This document shows positions 33,308 through 46,000 of a stretch of 64,000 nucleotides of DNA, piece after piece. The DNA is taken from the NCBI GenBank assembly GCA_003313425.1, contig NHZP01000008.1:1054001-1118000 (forward strand), given 5' to 3'. The notes beneath the pieces were generated by a model that was not told the origin of the DNA, did not search any database, and saw only the letters and a list, made by a program, of their open reading frames with translations. Position 1 is the stretch's first letter, and each line of letters opens with the position of its first letter. The translations under genes were made by a program, and so were the position numbers. This DNA is from Pseudopyrenochaeta lycopersici. Taxonomy: Eukaryota; Ascomycota; Dothideomycetes; Pleosporales; Pseudopyrenochaetaceae.

Positions 33308-33670
33308 GTTGGCTACACGCGATTGGTATATCCTAGGTAGAGGCACAGTCAAGGCGCTTCCTTCTGATCTGGTGGCGTGAACTTGAGGTTGAGCGCTTTC
33401 CGACAAATCGGGAAGTCACAAGATTTCGTGAACTGCGTCCGAGCTCCATCACTTTTCCTCGACTCCCCGCAATATTGAGGCCAACTATATCCTCGCAAAA
33501 TTCATACACTCTGAGATACTCCCGACGCCATAGAAAGGGCCAAAAATTAGTTAATCGCTCTCAGAACCCGTGAAAAGCGATCGCAGAAACTTCTCGCAGT
33601 GCCGGGACCCTCCCGCAGCCTCACTCGATATCAGAATCAAGTCAGGGAGAGTTTGAAAACTGAATCCAAA

Positions 33671-34319
33671 ATGGCCTCACAAGCGCAGCTGAAAAAACAG
33701 CAAGGTATGGACTCGAAGCCATTGTGTGTCTTTGCTACAATACTAACCATCTCTAGAGCTTCAAACGACCTACCAAAATTACAAAAACACTCTACAGACT
33801 ATTGCCCAGAAGATTGGCGACATCGAGCAAGAAACTGAAGAGCACAAGTAAGTTGCGCCATCTTGCATTTAGCCAAAGTTTGCACATTGCGTTTCTTGTT
33901 CGTATTCACCGCCTTTCTTCCCGTGTCAATACTGCATGCGCTCATGACAATGTTCTCCTCATCGTATCCTTCACCGCTTCCTCTCACTTTTACACCATCT
34001 TCAGCACTGACGTACATTAGGCTTGTCTTGGAGACTTTAGAGCCATTGCCTGGAGACCGAAAATGCTTCCGCATGATCAATGGCGTCTTGACGGAACGGA
34101 CAGTCAAAGAAGTTGTGCCCATCCTACAGACAAATTCTGACGGTCTAAAGAAAGCGCTAGAAGAGCTAGTAAAGCAGTACAAGGTAAAGCAAGATGAAAT
34201 GGAGAAATGGAAGGTGAGTCTCCCCTGTTCCGGAATTACACGCCGAGCCAGTGAATTGGAGACTAACTGTGCCCGAATAGAAGAAGAATAATGTCCAAGT
34301 CGTTCAACAGCCGCAGTAG
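33671..34319 (+). CDS. GIM4: Prefoldin subunit 2
   Basis: Four exons (33671-33704, 33757-33847, 34021-34213, 34281-34319) give 118 residues. The protein is a beta-type prefoldin: an N-terminal helix (KKQQELQTTYQNYKNTLQ), the hairpin region with RKCFRMINGVLTERTVKEV, and a C-terminal coiled-coil helix (ALEELVKQYKVKQDEMEKWKK). Prefoldin is a cytosolic hexamer that hands nascent actin and tubulin to the CCT chaperonin. The second intron is 173 nt, longer than most here. The tail NNVQVVQQPQ is encoded by a 39-nt last exon. Confidence 0.94.
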
Positions 34320-36395
34320 AAACCATGACGTGCAACTCATGTAGTCAGCCTTTGGTAGAGAAGGCAGGCAACGCATGATCAAAGATTTATGAAATTACGC
34401 AGTGGAACACGAAAGTGAGGGCATGAAGGATGAATCACTGAAGTGGAAGGAGGTAGACTCTAGCAGACTCAAACTCGGCTGGTAGAATGCCTGTTTGGCA
34501 ACGCTTAATGGAACCCATGGGAAGGAGACGTGACCTTCCAGTGTTCACCATCGACGTCATAGTGCAGGGGAGATCACCACGGACTGATGTGTTTTTATCT
34601 GCCACGACAGAGTGCACGGAGCCTGGTGAAATGTATGTAGCCCTCGCCATAGGGCTCAATTCTTGGGCCTTCGAGAATGTCTTAGCATCAACCTTGGGTC
34701 AGGGGCACGACATTGTCAAGTGGCTGATAGTTCTGCTGCGATTGCCACCACATACAAATAATTGATATCGCAAGCCCCTTGCTCTGGCGTGGGTCTACCA
34801 AAGGTGCATAGTCGAAGGCTGTGCCGGTCTCCTGGATCCATCAGGCTTGGCCGGACCACCTGCGAGGTGAGTTGGCGGTCAGGCAGTCAGATCGACGCCC
34901 ATTCCTGCATATGCATCCCACGAATGTGGGCATGCAGCTCATAGGGTACCAACAACAGCACAGCAGACGACGGCGAACGGCAGAGGGCAGAACGATGAGT
35001 GGCTGAAGCCAACGTCAGTCATTGAAATGGTGCAGCCGGAGTAAGGCTGAGTGTGCAATATGGCCCAACACGGGAACGACAACGCCTTTGACGAAGACCC
35101 TGAACACGTTGACATAAAGCCAGGATCATGGCAGAAAGGCTGAACAACGCACGCCAAAAAGCAAGTCAGGGCTGCAATGATAGCTGGGGCCCCGAGCGCT
35201 GCAGGCTGTGTGAGTTCAGCCTACCCCTCATCAGCCGGGCAGGAAGGAGGCGTGAGCGCGGCGCAGAGAGTTCTTCGGGCGATGAGCTACGAAGAAAGGG
35301 GCATGTGCTAATGAATAAGGGTGTATGGATATGACAGAATCACAGTGTGTCTGAGTAAATGACGGGTGCTTTGCCAATAGGAGAAAAGAGCAAGCTAGGT
35401 CGTAGGGCAGCCGAATGACAGCCGCGGACTGCCCACTTGCATGCATGGTCGCCCTGCGCTCAACAAGCGCGAGCAGACTGGGCCGTATGGCCATGCCGGT
35501 GCTGTGACGGGTTCGACGAAGACTAGGGAGGCAAGCTCGGATGTAGTGCGGCGGATAGCTTTGAAAGTCTGTTGAACCAGTTCGTGGTGAAGTGAACAGA
35601 GGTCGAGGAGCCTTGGTGGGCGGTGCGGCCCGGGCGGAGCAGCCAAAAATGCGCTCGTCTCTGACTGGGCCGTCATCGATCATTTCCCTTCCTCCCTCTT
35701 CGATTCGCTATCCTGTAAAATCACAGCTCTGCTGCGATTCGTGCCCACGCTTCACGCTATCGCGCGTCAAAGCTTCCTGAAGCTCTCCAAGTGGCTCGCG
35801 TTCCCATTGGCTGGGCGCGTCATTGTTGCCGAACGTCCTGCGACGAAAGCATCGCTCGTGAGCTTGATTGACAACACCGACGCCTGCTCTCCGCCCACAG
35901 AGCCATCTGTTCACTCCCCGGCCACCGCCTACTAGCTCTGACGCCTGCATCGAGTCCCACCGCCACTCTCCCAAAACGCCGTGGTAGGTCCACAATCACC
36001 GTTGCACACGGCACTCGAGCGTGACTGCGACCTTCACCACTCTGTGCTGCGACTGCCTCGATCGAGGTCGCGCCTGCCAAACCCGTGCATTGCCCCTGCC
36101 CTCTCTCGCGCGAGTGCAACTCGACCACAGGCCTGCGCATCCCTCCAGGCCCGACTAAGAGCCGTTCGCACTCCCTTGCGCCTGGCTTCCGCTGTCGCTC
36201 CCACGTAGGTCGTTAGCTGCATCCCAGGCTGTCGCTGCATGCCGCTAACCGCTCCCCTCGTCAGACATCTCGTTACACAGCGGTTGCATACTCGGTCGCC
36301 AAGGCATCGCGTCTCGCGGTGACGTGGACGCCAACGAATTACTGAGCACGCCGCCAGCGCACACGCTCGCTGCTGCACGCGGCCGGTAGAAAAGG
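34320..36395. other. Intergenic region upstream of HAP3, with a likely 5' leader
   Basis: About 2.1 kb lie here without a supported coding gene. 34320-35700 holds only short overlapping frames. From about 35700 the plus strand becomes C-rich and looks like promoter and leader for HAP3. A good intron-like segment lies at 36205-36264 (GTAGGT ... GCTAAC ... GTCAG), suggesting a spliced 5' UTR. An inverted CCAAT box (ATTGG at 35806-35810) occurs in this upstream region. Confidence 0.45.
36205..36264 (+). other. Putative 5' UTR intron of HAP3
   Basis: The segment starts GTAGGT, has CCGCTAACC 18-26 nt before its end and finishes CGTCAG, all good fungal intron signals in 60 nt. It lies 131 bp before the HAP3 start codon and outside any open frame, so it would be a noncoding leader intron. 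Confidence 0.5.
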
Positions 36396-37454
36396 ATGTC
36401 TTCGACTCCTCCCAAAAAAGAGGGTGTGGAACCAGCTCAGTCGCCTGACGAAGAGCAACCCATGGACAGGAACGCTGAGGAGGCACAAGCGCAAGGACTC
36501 GGGTACGAATTCGAAGTCAAGGAACAAGACCGATGGCTTCCAATCGCCAATGGTACGTCTATTTCCCTTGCCTTTTCCTTACGTTTTGATTTGCGCACCG
36601 GTTCGCTCCCATCTGCACGTCGACGGATTGCTCCAACGGGCGTCTCTGGATGCCTACATACCCTCCAATCGCGCGTCTCTGCGTCGAATCACGCACTTCT
36701 GCTACTGCCGCGAGCCACTCAGAGTCTTTGTGTGCCTGAGGAAACGGCCAATGTGCAGCCAGCGACATGTCGTCCTCTTCTCCACAATCCTCCACGTCTC
36801 CGCCACAGTCAACGCCAAAGAGCACAAGCAGCAATGCCTCCACTGATGCTAACATACGTAACTTTGCTCCAGTCGCCCGAATCATGAAAATGGCGCTACC
36901 CGACAACGCCAAAATAGCCAAGGAAGCAAAGGAGTGCATGCAGGAGTGCGTGAGCGAGTTCATCTCCTTCATTACCAGCGAGGGTACGTCTGAATCCGCG
37001 GACTTGCGAAACCGCCACTAACGTTGCCGGTTCAGCTTCCGAAAAGTGCCAGCAGGAGAAGCGCAAAACGGTCAATGGCGAGGACATACTCTTTGCTATG
37101 ACTTCTCTTGGATTCGAGAACTACTCCGAGGCTTTGAAAATCTATCTGTCTCGCTATCGGGAGGTAAGCTGCAAACTGTTCCTTCCCCCTCCCCCTTTGC
37201 TTCCCTTTGTTGCCTATACTCTGGCGAAAACGTTTATCTGAACTATTGGTATTGATTGGTGGTACGAGACCCTCCTCGCAAATCAGAACAAGCCACCTAC
37301 CGGGCAGTTCAATGCAGCCGGGGCGAGTGGGCCCAACGCAGGCGGCGCAGAAAACCAACAGCATGTATTGAGCGGCGATTCCGAAATGGCCGAAGACGGC
37401 GGCACTGCCTTCGGCTACACGGTTCACAACGGGAACGGATCGGCCGACTATTAA
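36396..37454 (+). CDS. HAP3: CCAAT-binding factor subunit HAP3/HapC (NF-YB)
   Basis: Four exons (36396-36552, 36873-36983, 37036-37163, 37269-37454) give about 193 residues. The histone-fold core begins [20 protein letters not shown] across the first junction and continues [38 protein letters not shown] and [11 protein letters not shown]. With HAP2/HapB and HAP5/HapE it binds CCAAT boxes and controls respiration, iron and redox genes. The C-terminal tail is Gly/Asn-rich and low in order. The first intron is 320 nt. The last acceptor is uncertain: 37269 gives [13 protein letters not shown], while the CAG ending at 37286 would drop six residues. Confidence 0.93.
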
Positions 37455-37908
37455 ATGCCGATTCGAGCTCCGATGGCCAAGCGAAGAGCAGATTCTATGG
37501 GGATCTGCAAGTAGCCTCGCTACGATGCAATGGCCATCGCAAGAGCACAGGATCGCGTGGAAATGAAGGAGAGGGAGATGAAATGAGGAATGAAACCTTG
37601 GACTCAAATTGTACGTCGGATGGTTCTTTCGCTAATGAAGGGCGGGTCTTAAAGGGCTTCTCTGTGTTCAAAATCTGGTTGATCATGTATTTCGCAGAAT
37701 CTGGATCTAGAATCTTGCAAATGGACGGTGTTTGGCAGGATCAGGTGGGGGTGGACACACGTGGACTACGATATCTTTCGATTCTATTTAGCTGGATTAT
37801 TGGATTAGACGTTTTCTTTGCTCACGCAAGATTCATAACACTCGCTACATCCTCAATCAATGGAAACCATTTAAAGAGTGAAGTGTCAGCCAGCTTGCAT
37901 TGCATTGC
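37455..37908. other. Convergent 3' region HAP3 / PFA4
   Basis: The 454 bp between the two convergent stops contain 3' flanks only. An open frame crosses it from the HAP3 side, but it has no coding character I trust. Confidence 0.4.
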
Positions 37909-39371
37909 TTATGAGTCGTTATACATCGACGCTGATGCTGCTTGTCGCCTCGCTATGAGTTCACTCAACGGTATATCATCCTCTTGCTCATCATAAAACT
38001 CCACATCCTCATCGACGCCAAAATCTTTCAACCTCTCACCCTCAGAATTCCGCCATCCTTCTTCACCTTCTTGCCCATTCTCACCGTAAATCTCGTTCGC
38101 CGCCTGCTCCTCCTGCTCGGCATCGCTCGCATCTTCTCCATACTCATAACCATCTCCATCTTCATCTTGCGCACTCCACTGTTCCACCCTTTGTTTCGCC
38201 AAGCTGGCTTCTGCACGTTCAAGAAATGGCTTGCGTCGCCGTATCTCATCCTCAGCTTGTCGTGCTTTGAAGGCTGCAACGGCGTCTGTAGTAGATAGAT
38301 TTGATTCTTGGTACGTGAATGCACCAGCGTTGACAGCTTTTGCAGGGCGTCTGTACGAACGATCGGGATCTGGAGGCGGCCACGTCGTGTTGGCATCCTC
38401 GAACCCATTGGAAGGAAAGATTAGTCCGCTTTGTAGTGAGGGTGTGGAGCCAAACGGGTTGAACCACGAGATCGGATTTGCAGTGCCCATACCCTGCACA
38501 ATGTTTGACCAGATACCGATATCATAGGGGAACTCTTGTTTCTTGATGCGTACTTGACTTCCATCCGCGCCCTCAAGGTAGCCGCCGAAATGCCGTGCGC
38601 GCCTTAGAAGCGTGCGATGCCGTTCGATCTCCCAACCCTCAATCGTCGTCGTGTTCACCGCCAAGCACCACAAATTCCTGATCAATAAGATTCCAACTGC
38701 GAATAGCGTAATGCTATTCGCGATCAAAGTGGCGAACAAATGGGCGAGTTGGAAGGGGCTGGGGCCAAGATACGCGGGCATGTCCCGGTTAGACCAGAGG
38801 TGAGCGACCCGCGCGAGCAGAAAGGATTCCATGATAGCGAGACCAGTAGTAGTGTATAAGAGAAAACGAATGAAGTGCGGGAATGTAGTGTGGGAGACGC
38901 AGTTTGCAGTCCAAGGGCAGTGATGATCCATCTTGGGTATGCATCTTCATATTATTAGTACCCGGAGCGTTGTAAGAAAACAGTTTGTGAGAATAGATGG
39001 GGGGTTTAAGATATTCCAAGGGGAGATTGATACCTTTTGCAAGCTTTACAATGGTGAGCCCTAGGCGGCTTCGCCGCATCGCATTTCCGACACCATTTTT
39101 TACTTTTGGCAGTGGCATCCTTCTCTGGTACAGATCTGTTTGAATTCCCGAGCTCTTGCTTATCTACCCAGTCCTTTGGTATTGTCCCAGGATCAACGAA
39201 TACGGACTTTGTGTACGTGATGAAGATCAATACAAGCACAACGTTTGCAGACAGGAGTTCGTTCTTGGTAAGCGGTCCTGGCTCAAGGTACATCAACAAA
39301 AATTGTGATGGGTAGCCGAGTATTGTAATGATGCCATAGACTGTGGGAACGGCGAGTTGCGACAACTCCAT
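37909..39371 (-). CDS. PFA4: Palmitoyltransferase PFA4 (DHHC family)
   Basis: Two exons (39371-39034 and 38944-37909) give 457 residues. Two N-terminal membrane spans are followed by the cysteine-rich domain WCRKCDAAKPPRAHHCKACKR, which the splice joins to CIPKMDHHCPWTANCVSH. Two more spans and a long acidic cytosolic tail (DEDGDGYEYGEDASDAEQEE) follow. DHHC is the catalytic Cys motif. Pfa4 sits in the ER and palmitoylates chitin synthase Chs3 and amino-acid permeases in yeast. The start at 39371 (MELSQLAVPTVYG) fits the family; an in-frame ATG at 39473 would add 34 residues. It is divergent from ALG12. Confidence 0.94.
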
Positions 39372-39564
39372 ATTCGGTGAGTTGTGGTGAAGCCAAGCTC
39401 GGGAGTAGGTGAGAGGTTGCATGTTTGTGGATCGACGCGGAAGCACGTCATTGGCTGGCCTGACCAGGGGCATACTTCTTCTTGTTGGCCTTCTTCCATC
39501 TCCTTCATCAAGCCACTCATCTTGTCATCACAGAGCTCTGGAAGCTCTTCGAAAAACAGATGCT
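39372..39564. promoter_or_regulatory. Shared divergent promoter PFA4 / ALG12
   Basis: Only 193 bp separate the two start codons, so two ER membrane enzymes are controlled from one short region. No clear TATA box was found. Confidence 0.5.
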
Positions 39565-41378
39565 ATGGCTCTCCCTGCGTGGCCATTCTACCTCCTGATC
39601 CCGACATGCATTCTGATACACCTCTTCGTTTCGCCGTACACGAAAGTCGAGGAATCGTTCAATATCCAGGCCGTTCACGACATTCTGATTCATGGCATTC
39701 CAACCGAGAACGCTGATCAATTTCTGACAGCAAATTATGACCATGTTGTGTTCCCTGGAAGCGTGCCTAGAACGTTTGCCGGCGCGTTAGTGTTGAGTGG
39801 GTTGTCGAGACCTTTTGTTGGGCTATTGAGCTCTACGGCTCAATTGCAACTGCTAGGTAAGTAAAACCCCATAATGCATTGTCTTTGCGACCTAATTATT
39901 TGGATGTAGTCAGAGGTGTGCTTGGTTTAATGAATTCCATGGCCCTCATCGCATTTGGTAGAAGCGTGCAACGAGCATTCGGAACGAGTGCAGGCATCTG
40001 GTATGCCTTGTTTCAAGCTAGCCAATTTCATGTTATATATTATGCTTCCCGGACGTTGCCGAATATGTATGCGTTCATTTTCAGTAAGTTACGAATGCTT
40101 CACGTCGCGATGTAAGGTGCTAATTATGTTCAAGGCAATCTTGCACTACGTAGCCTCCTAAATGCCTACGCTCTCCCATGGAATCGTCAAGATGTCTCAA
40201 AAGGCCAGCGTTTGAGTCTGTATCTGCTCACGATTGCCGGTATAGTCTTCCGCTCAGAACTAGCTATTCTGGTTGGAACTATCACGCTCTATCTCTTTAT
40301 CACACAGAGAATCTCCATCACGGGTGTCATTATCCCCGCCGGGCTCGGAGGCTTAATCATCGGTCTTTTTTGCACCATACCACTGGATTCATTCTTCTGG
40401 CAATCGTCCTTTCTCTGGCCTGAGTGGATAGCGTTCTACTATAACACCATTCAAGGACATTCGGCTGATTGGGGTGTCTCACCCTGGCACTACTACTTTG
40501 CAAATGCACTTCCACGGCTCCTATTGAATCCAGTGAGCTATCTACTTTGTATTCCGGTTGCTGTTCTGAATGCCGCGACTCGCAGACGAAGTTTGGACTT
40601 GCTAATACCTTTGCTGAGCTTTGTAGCAATATACAGCTTCTTACCGCACAAGGAGTGGCGCTTTATTATCTACATTATCCCGGGATTGACAGGTGTTGCT
40701 GCAGCTGGAGCGTCTTGGATCTGGACGCGAAGAGGGAAATCGATCGTCTACGCTCTTTTAAGTTTGGCTTTGATAGGATCTGTCTTGGTTTCCTTTGCGG
40801 CATCTACGGCAATTTTGGGTATCTCGAGCTTGAATTACCCGGGTGGTGAGGCCCTTCACACCCTTCAAAATGAGCTAGTTCACTCCCATAAAGGGCACTT
40901 CGATGTACACTTCGACAACCTTGCATGCCAGGCAGGTGTCACGCGATTCCTGGAAGATCACAGTGGACCGCTATCCGTGCTTGATATCTTGGAAGAACAA
41001 GCTACATTGAAGCAGCGAACATGGGCTTACGACAAGACTGAAGATCCCGCTGCCCTTCTTGACCCGATGTTTTGGGCCAAGTTCGACTATGTGCTCGCCG
41101 AAAGACCTGAGAAGGTGATTGGGAGCTGGGCTGTCGTGCATGTTGTATATGGATTCAGTGGAGTTAAGCTATTGGAGCCTGGAGAAAAGGGCGGTTCGCC
41201 GGTCGAGGCAATATATGGGGACAGTAAGAGAAACTTTGTAGGAAACAATTGGACAGAGAAGGTTGAAATGGCGTGGCATAGATTGCAAGGATTGCTGAGG
41301 GAAAGAGTATTGAAGGGATATTGGGTTGAGATTAAGATGGAGCCCAAAATCCGCATACTTCTGAATCAGATGAAGTAG
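39565..41378 (+). CDS. ALG12: Dol-P-Man:Man7GlcNAc2-PP-Dol alpha-1,6-mannosyltransferase
   Basis: Three exons (39565-39856, 39910-40083, 40135-41378) give 569 residues. It is a polytopic GT22 enzyme of the ER membrane. The luminal catalytic loop near the N terminus reads [19 protein letters not shown] and [44 protein letters not shown] and [15 protein letters not shown] are typical of ALG12 rather than ALG9. It adds the eighth mannose to the lipid-linked oligosaccharide during N-glycan assembly. The ATG at 39565 ([12 protein letters not shown]) opens directly into the first membrane span. Confidence 0.94.
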
Positions 41379-41605
41379 CTGTTGCACTAACAGTCAAATC
41401 GAATTATAGATATGTTCGACCGATTCATTTGCGTTGAGGGTTGGAGTGAACATTGCAATGAAGACCCTGGCACGTTACCCCGCCATGCTGCTGGAGCTGC
41501 CCCACCATGCTGTTTCTCGCGTCAACTCATCAACTTCTACAGCACTTTAACATTGCTCTGCCACCCGTAACTCCAACCGCCTGATAGACGATAGCCATAG
41601 CTACA

Positions 41606-42375
41606 ATGTCTGCAGATACCCTACCAAGACAGGTCACCTATTGTGGAGGTAAGAGTCGCCCCAGATTTTGGCTAGCGGTCTTTAATAGCAAGTAGTATGC
41701 AGTCTACCTCCAGAAGTAGGTACGACACTGAGACGCGTCCATAGTGAACTGAAGAATAACACATTTTCTCATTAGTACTGCGAGTTTGGTGGCACTACGA
41801 AGAAGTGTGAAGAATGGCTTCAGGAGGAACTTCCAGATATGCACAGCAAGCTATACTCGCCAGGTAAGAATGACTATATAAGATTACCCTGAGCTCCCTA
41901 CAACGCTCGATAATTGCAATGAGAGTTTCTTTCAATGTCATTCACTAACGCGGACTCAGAGGCATTACAACAGAATCTCTCTGCTCTCTCAATCGATGCC
42001 CAAAAGCGCGCAGAGAAGGACGCACAAAAGAAAGCCGCAAAAGCCGCCACAGCCGAAGCAAGAGCCGCCGAAACACGTGCATCTTCCAAGATTCTCATCA
42101 AACGTATCGAGAGGAATAAGCGAAAGTATGTGACCGCGGTTCAAGGTCTAGAAGCATTCGGTCTCGATATCAAGAAGGTTGCAAAAGACTTCGGCAAGAA
42201 GTTCGCGACGGGTTCAAGTGTAACGAAAATCCCCGGAGGCGGAGAGGAGATTACAGTGCAGGGTGATCTGAGCGAGGATATCTTAGAGTTCTTGGTGGAC
42301 AAGTATGACGAAGTTCCTGAAGACAATGTAGAATTGATCGAGGACAAGAAGAAAAAGAAGACAGAGGGAGCTTGA
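41606..42375 (+). CDS. TMA22: Translation machinery-associated protein 22 (DENR homologue)
   Basis: Four exons (41606-41648, 41696-41715, 41776-41863, 41960-42375) give 188 residues. The second exon is only 20 nt, and it is needed to read YCGVCSLPPEYCEFGG, the N-terminal Cys-rich zinc site of DENR/Tma22. The middle is a Lys/Ala-rich helix. The C-terminal SUI1/eIF1 domain runs from about residue 95 (KILIKRIERNKRKYVTAVQG ... KFATGSSVTKIPGGGEEITVQG ... ILEFLVDKYDEVPEDNVELI). With Tma20/MCT-1 it recycles 40S subunits and removes deacylated tRNA after termination. Confidence 0.95.
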
Positions 42376-43082
42376 GCGAGCTGATAAAGGGTCAGATTAG
42401 GCTTTGGTCACAATGATCCAGTTGCAACACCGGAAGATAGCATCATCAGGGAAACTGGGCACGTTGCCTGCGGTACGGCCATCTAAGACGGTGGGAAGCA
42501 TCTACAAGGCGTAGGAAGAGGGCTCCTTGTAAAGATATTCAAGGTACATTTGTCACGAGATAAATACCAAGAATCCTTGGCTGAGGTGCTTTTCAAGCTC
42601 ACCAGAAGAGATTTCGTCCACAATGCCTTATTCATTAAAGGAATTACTTATGACGTCCATTCACGACCCTTCCTCGATGACATGTGTCCCAGAAGTCGAC
42701 GATATGAAATACGTCTTACAGGATTGGTGTTTGCTTTGAGTTCTGAGTGTATGGAAATAAGACAGTAAATGATATTTAAGTTGTATTGGTTGAACGTGGT
42801 TTTACCAGCTCACTGATTGAAGGCTGGTCACGTGCTGGCAGCCTAGCACTCCGAGCTTGGATGTAAATCTTTTGGAGATCGCCGCCGCACTTACTTGCAT
42901 CCCACTGGAGGGCGCGTCCACAGCCCATCCTTTACCAATCGCACATAATTTCTTCCTGACACTGCGCAGGAGTACCACGGTTCATTTCTTCGCCGTGAAA
43001 ATTCAATAAGTCGCAAGTACTAAGCTCAGTGCGGCAACACAGAAAGCGCAAGCCGCGCAAGTCTACAACACCCACCGTCACT
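42376..43082. other. Intergenic upstream of BRR2
   Basis: These 700 bp hold the 3' flank of TMA22 and the BRR2 promoter. A short open frame at 42550-42768 has no recognisable features. Nothing else was seen. Confidence 0.4.
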
Positions 43083-46000
43083 ATGGCGCAGCCTCCGAAC
43101 AATCTTGCGCAGTTCAAATATGCGGCGATGTCAAATTTGGTCCTGCAGGCGGACCGTCGATTTACAACACGCCGGCCAGACGAGCATACTGGCGATCCCG
43201 AGTCGCTTGCAGGCCGCATAAACATTCGGGACATGGGAGGACGAACAGCGCGGGATAATGCGCCGTCGCAAGCAAAGAAGCCCAAGGGACCAGGAATTGA
43301 GCGAGGGAGCATCACAGAGGGCGGCGACGTTCTGGAACGAGAACAACGGAAAAGAAAACGGGACGATGGCACAAGCGCATACGGAGCTACCGCTGCTGCT
43401 GATTTCAATATCGAGGGTCTCACATATAAGCCACGGACCCCAGCGACTCGCGCGACCTTCGAACTCATCACGACTATCGTGAGCAAGTCTCTTGGAGACG
43501 TTCCTGTTGCGACCACGAGAAGTGCCGCCGATGCGGTGTTGGAATATTTGAAGGACGATAGTCTGAAGGATTTCGATAAGAAGAAGGAAGTTGACGACCT
43601 TCTCGGTACCTCAATGGGCGCAAAAGAGTTCAATGAGCTAGTCAATCTAGGCAAAAAGATCACCGATTATGACGCGCAAGATGATGAGGAAGGAGCGGAC
43701 GAGGAGATGGCTGACGGTGATGGTGCCGAGAATGGCGACAATCAAGGTGTAGCTGTCGTATTCGATGATGACGATGAGGACGAAGACGGTCTCCAGACTT
43801 TCGAAGTACGAGACGCCGATACTTCAGACGAAGAAGACGAAGCGGAGACTGCGGTGGAACAAATTGGAGGTGACCAAAACCAAGACGGAGGCATAGCAGA
43901 TGCAGAAGAGATGATAATACAGGGCGACGTGGCTGTCTCAGCAGACCGCAAGGACCGCGCCGACCAGCTAATAGCTGCGCACGAAATTGATGCGTATTGG
44001 TTGCAACGGCAAATAGGACAGGTTTACGAAGATGCACACACGCAGCAAGAGAAAACACAAGACGCATTGAACATTCTTGCTGGTGTATCAGAAGAAGGCG
44101 AAGAGAAGCCACTGCGCGAAATCGAAAACGATCTTATGGAGCTCTTCGACTACGAGCATCACGAACTGGTCGCAAAACTCGTGCTCAACCGAGACAGAGT
44201 TGTTTGGGTGACTAGATGGAGAAGAGCAGCAGAAGACAATGATGAACGAACGGCCGTTGAGCGGGAGATGAGGGCTGCAGGCCAGCAACAGATCCTTCAA
44301 GAACTACGCGCACGTGAGACGGGCATCAAGGCAGAGGAAGGTAGTGGTTCTGGAAAGATGAAGTTCAATCTGAAGGACATCAGCCTTCCTGAGACATCGA
44401 ATGATGTGGAAATGGCTGATGCAAAGCCGGAGGGCATAGTAGGTGGACTTCAGCCATCAAGTCGACTTGTCAATTTGGACAACATTGTCTTTGACCAAGG
44501 CAACCATCTTATGACGAATCCGAGTGTCAAATTACCGCAGGGGTCGACACGCCGTCAGTTCAAAGGCTATGAAGAGATACATGTTCCGGCACCGAAAGCG
44601 AAGCGCGATCCGAACGAACCCCCTCTGATGCCCACCTCCCAGTTACCAGACTGGGCACGAGTAGGCTTTGGTTCCTCGAAATCTTTGAATCGTATCCAGA
44701 CGAAGTGCTACCCTTCCGCATTCAATGATGATGGCAACATGCTCATTTGCGCTCCCACTGGTTCTGGAAAGACAAACGTTGCTATGCTCGCTATGCTTCG
44801 TGAGATTGGGAAGCATCGAAACCCTCAGACAGGAGAAATTGCCCTTGACGACTTCAAAATTATCTACATTGCTCCATTGAAGGCTCTAGTGGCTGAACAG
44901 GTCGGCAATTTCGGCAAGCGTCTAGAGCCCTACGGCATCAAGGTTTCTGAGCTTACGGGTGATCGGCAGCTCACCAAGCAGCAAATCGCGGAGACTCAAA
45001 TCATTGTCACTACACCGGAGAAGTACGACGTCATCACTCGCAAAGCCACCGACACAAGTTACATCAACCTTGTGCGCCTGATTTGCATTGACGAAATCCA
45101 CTTGCTTCACGATGATCGAGGCCCGGTCGTTGAGAGCATTGTCAGCAGGACGCTCCGCCGTAGTGAGCAGACTGGTGATCATGTACGTATTGTAGGATTG
45201 AGTGCCACTCTCCCTAACTTTCGCGATGTTGCAAGCTTCCTTCGTGTGGATCCGGATAAGGGTCTTTTCCACTTCGATGCCACGTTCCGACCGTGTCCCT
45301 TGAAGCAAGAGTTCATTGGTGTCACAGACAAGAAAGCGATCAAGCAGCTCAAGATTATGAACGATGTATGCTACACAAAGGTTTTGGAGCAAGTTGGCGA
45401 GCATCGCAATCAGATGCTTATCTTCGTTCATTCCCGGAAAGAAACTGCGAAGACGGCGAAGTACATCCGTGATAAGGCACTCGAAGAGGAATCAATCGGA
45501 AAAATTCTACGATCAGATGCTGCCAGCAGAGAGATTTTAAGGGAGGAGGCGGAGTCCGTTCAAAACACTGATCTCAAGGACCTCATGCCATATGGCTTCG
45601 GAATCCATCATGCTGGCATGTCGAGAGCAGATCGGTCCTCCGTTGAGGATTTGTTTGCCGATGGCTCAATCCAGGTCCTAGTTTGCACAGCAACACTAGC
45701 CTGGGGTGTCAATTTGCCTGCTCATACGGTCATCATCAAGGGAACTCAAATCTATTCACCGGAGAAGGGTAGCTGGGTGGAGCTTAGCCCGCAGGACGTT
45801 CTTCAGATGCTTGGTCGTGCTGGTCGCCCCCAGTATGACACTTACGGGGAGGGCATCATCATTACCACACAGGCCGAGATCCAGTATTACCTATCCTTAC
45901 TGAATCAGCAGTTGCCTATTGAATCACAGCTCATTAGCAAACTCGCAGACAATCTCAATGCGGAAATCGTTCTGGGCAATGTACGCAATAGGGATGAAGC

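Noticed and set aside
34320..35700. Several 60-150 codon frames on both strands
   Set aside because: They overlap each other in many frames, have no conserved features and no paired splice sites, so they look like chance frames in GC-balanced DNA.
43029..43082. Upstream in-frame ATG of BRR2
   Set aside because: It adds a short Arg/Lys-rich stretch; the MAQPPNN start fits Brr2 N termini better. Not excluded by sequence alone.
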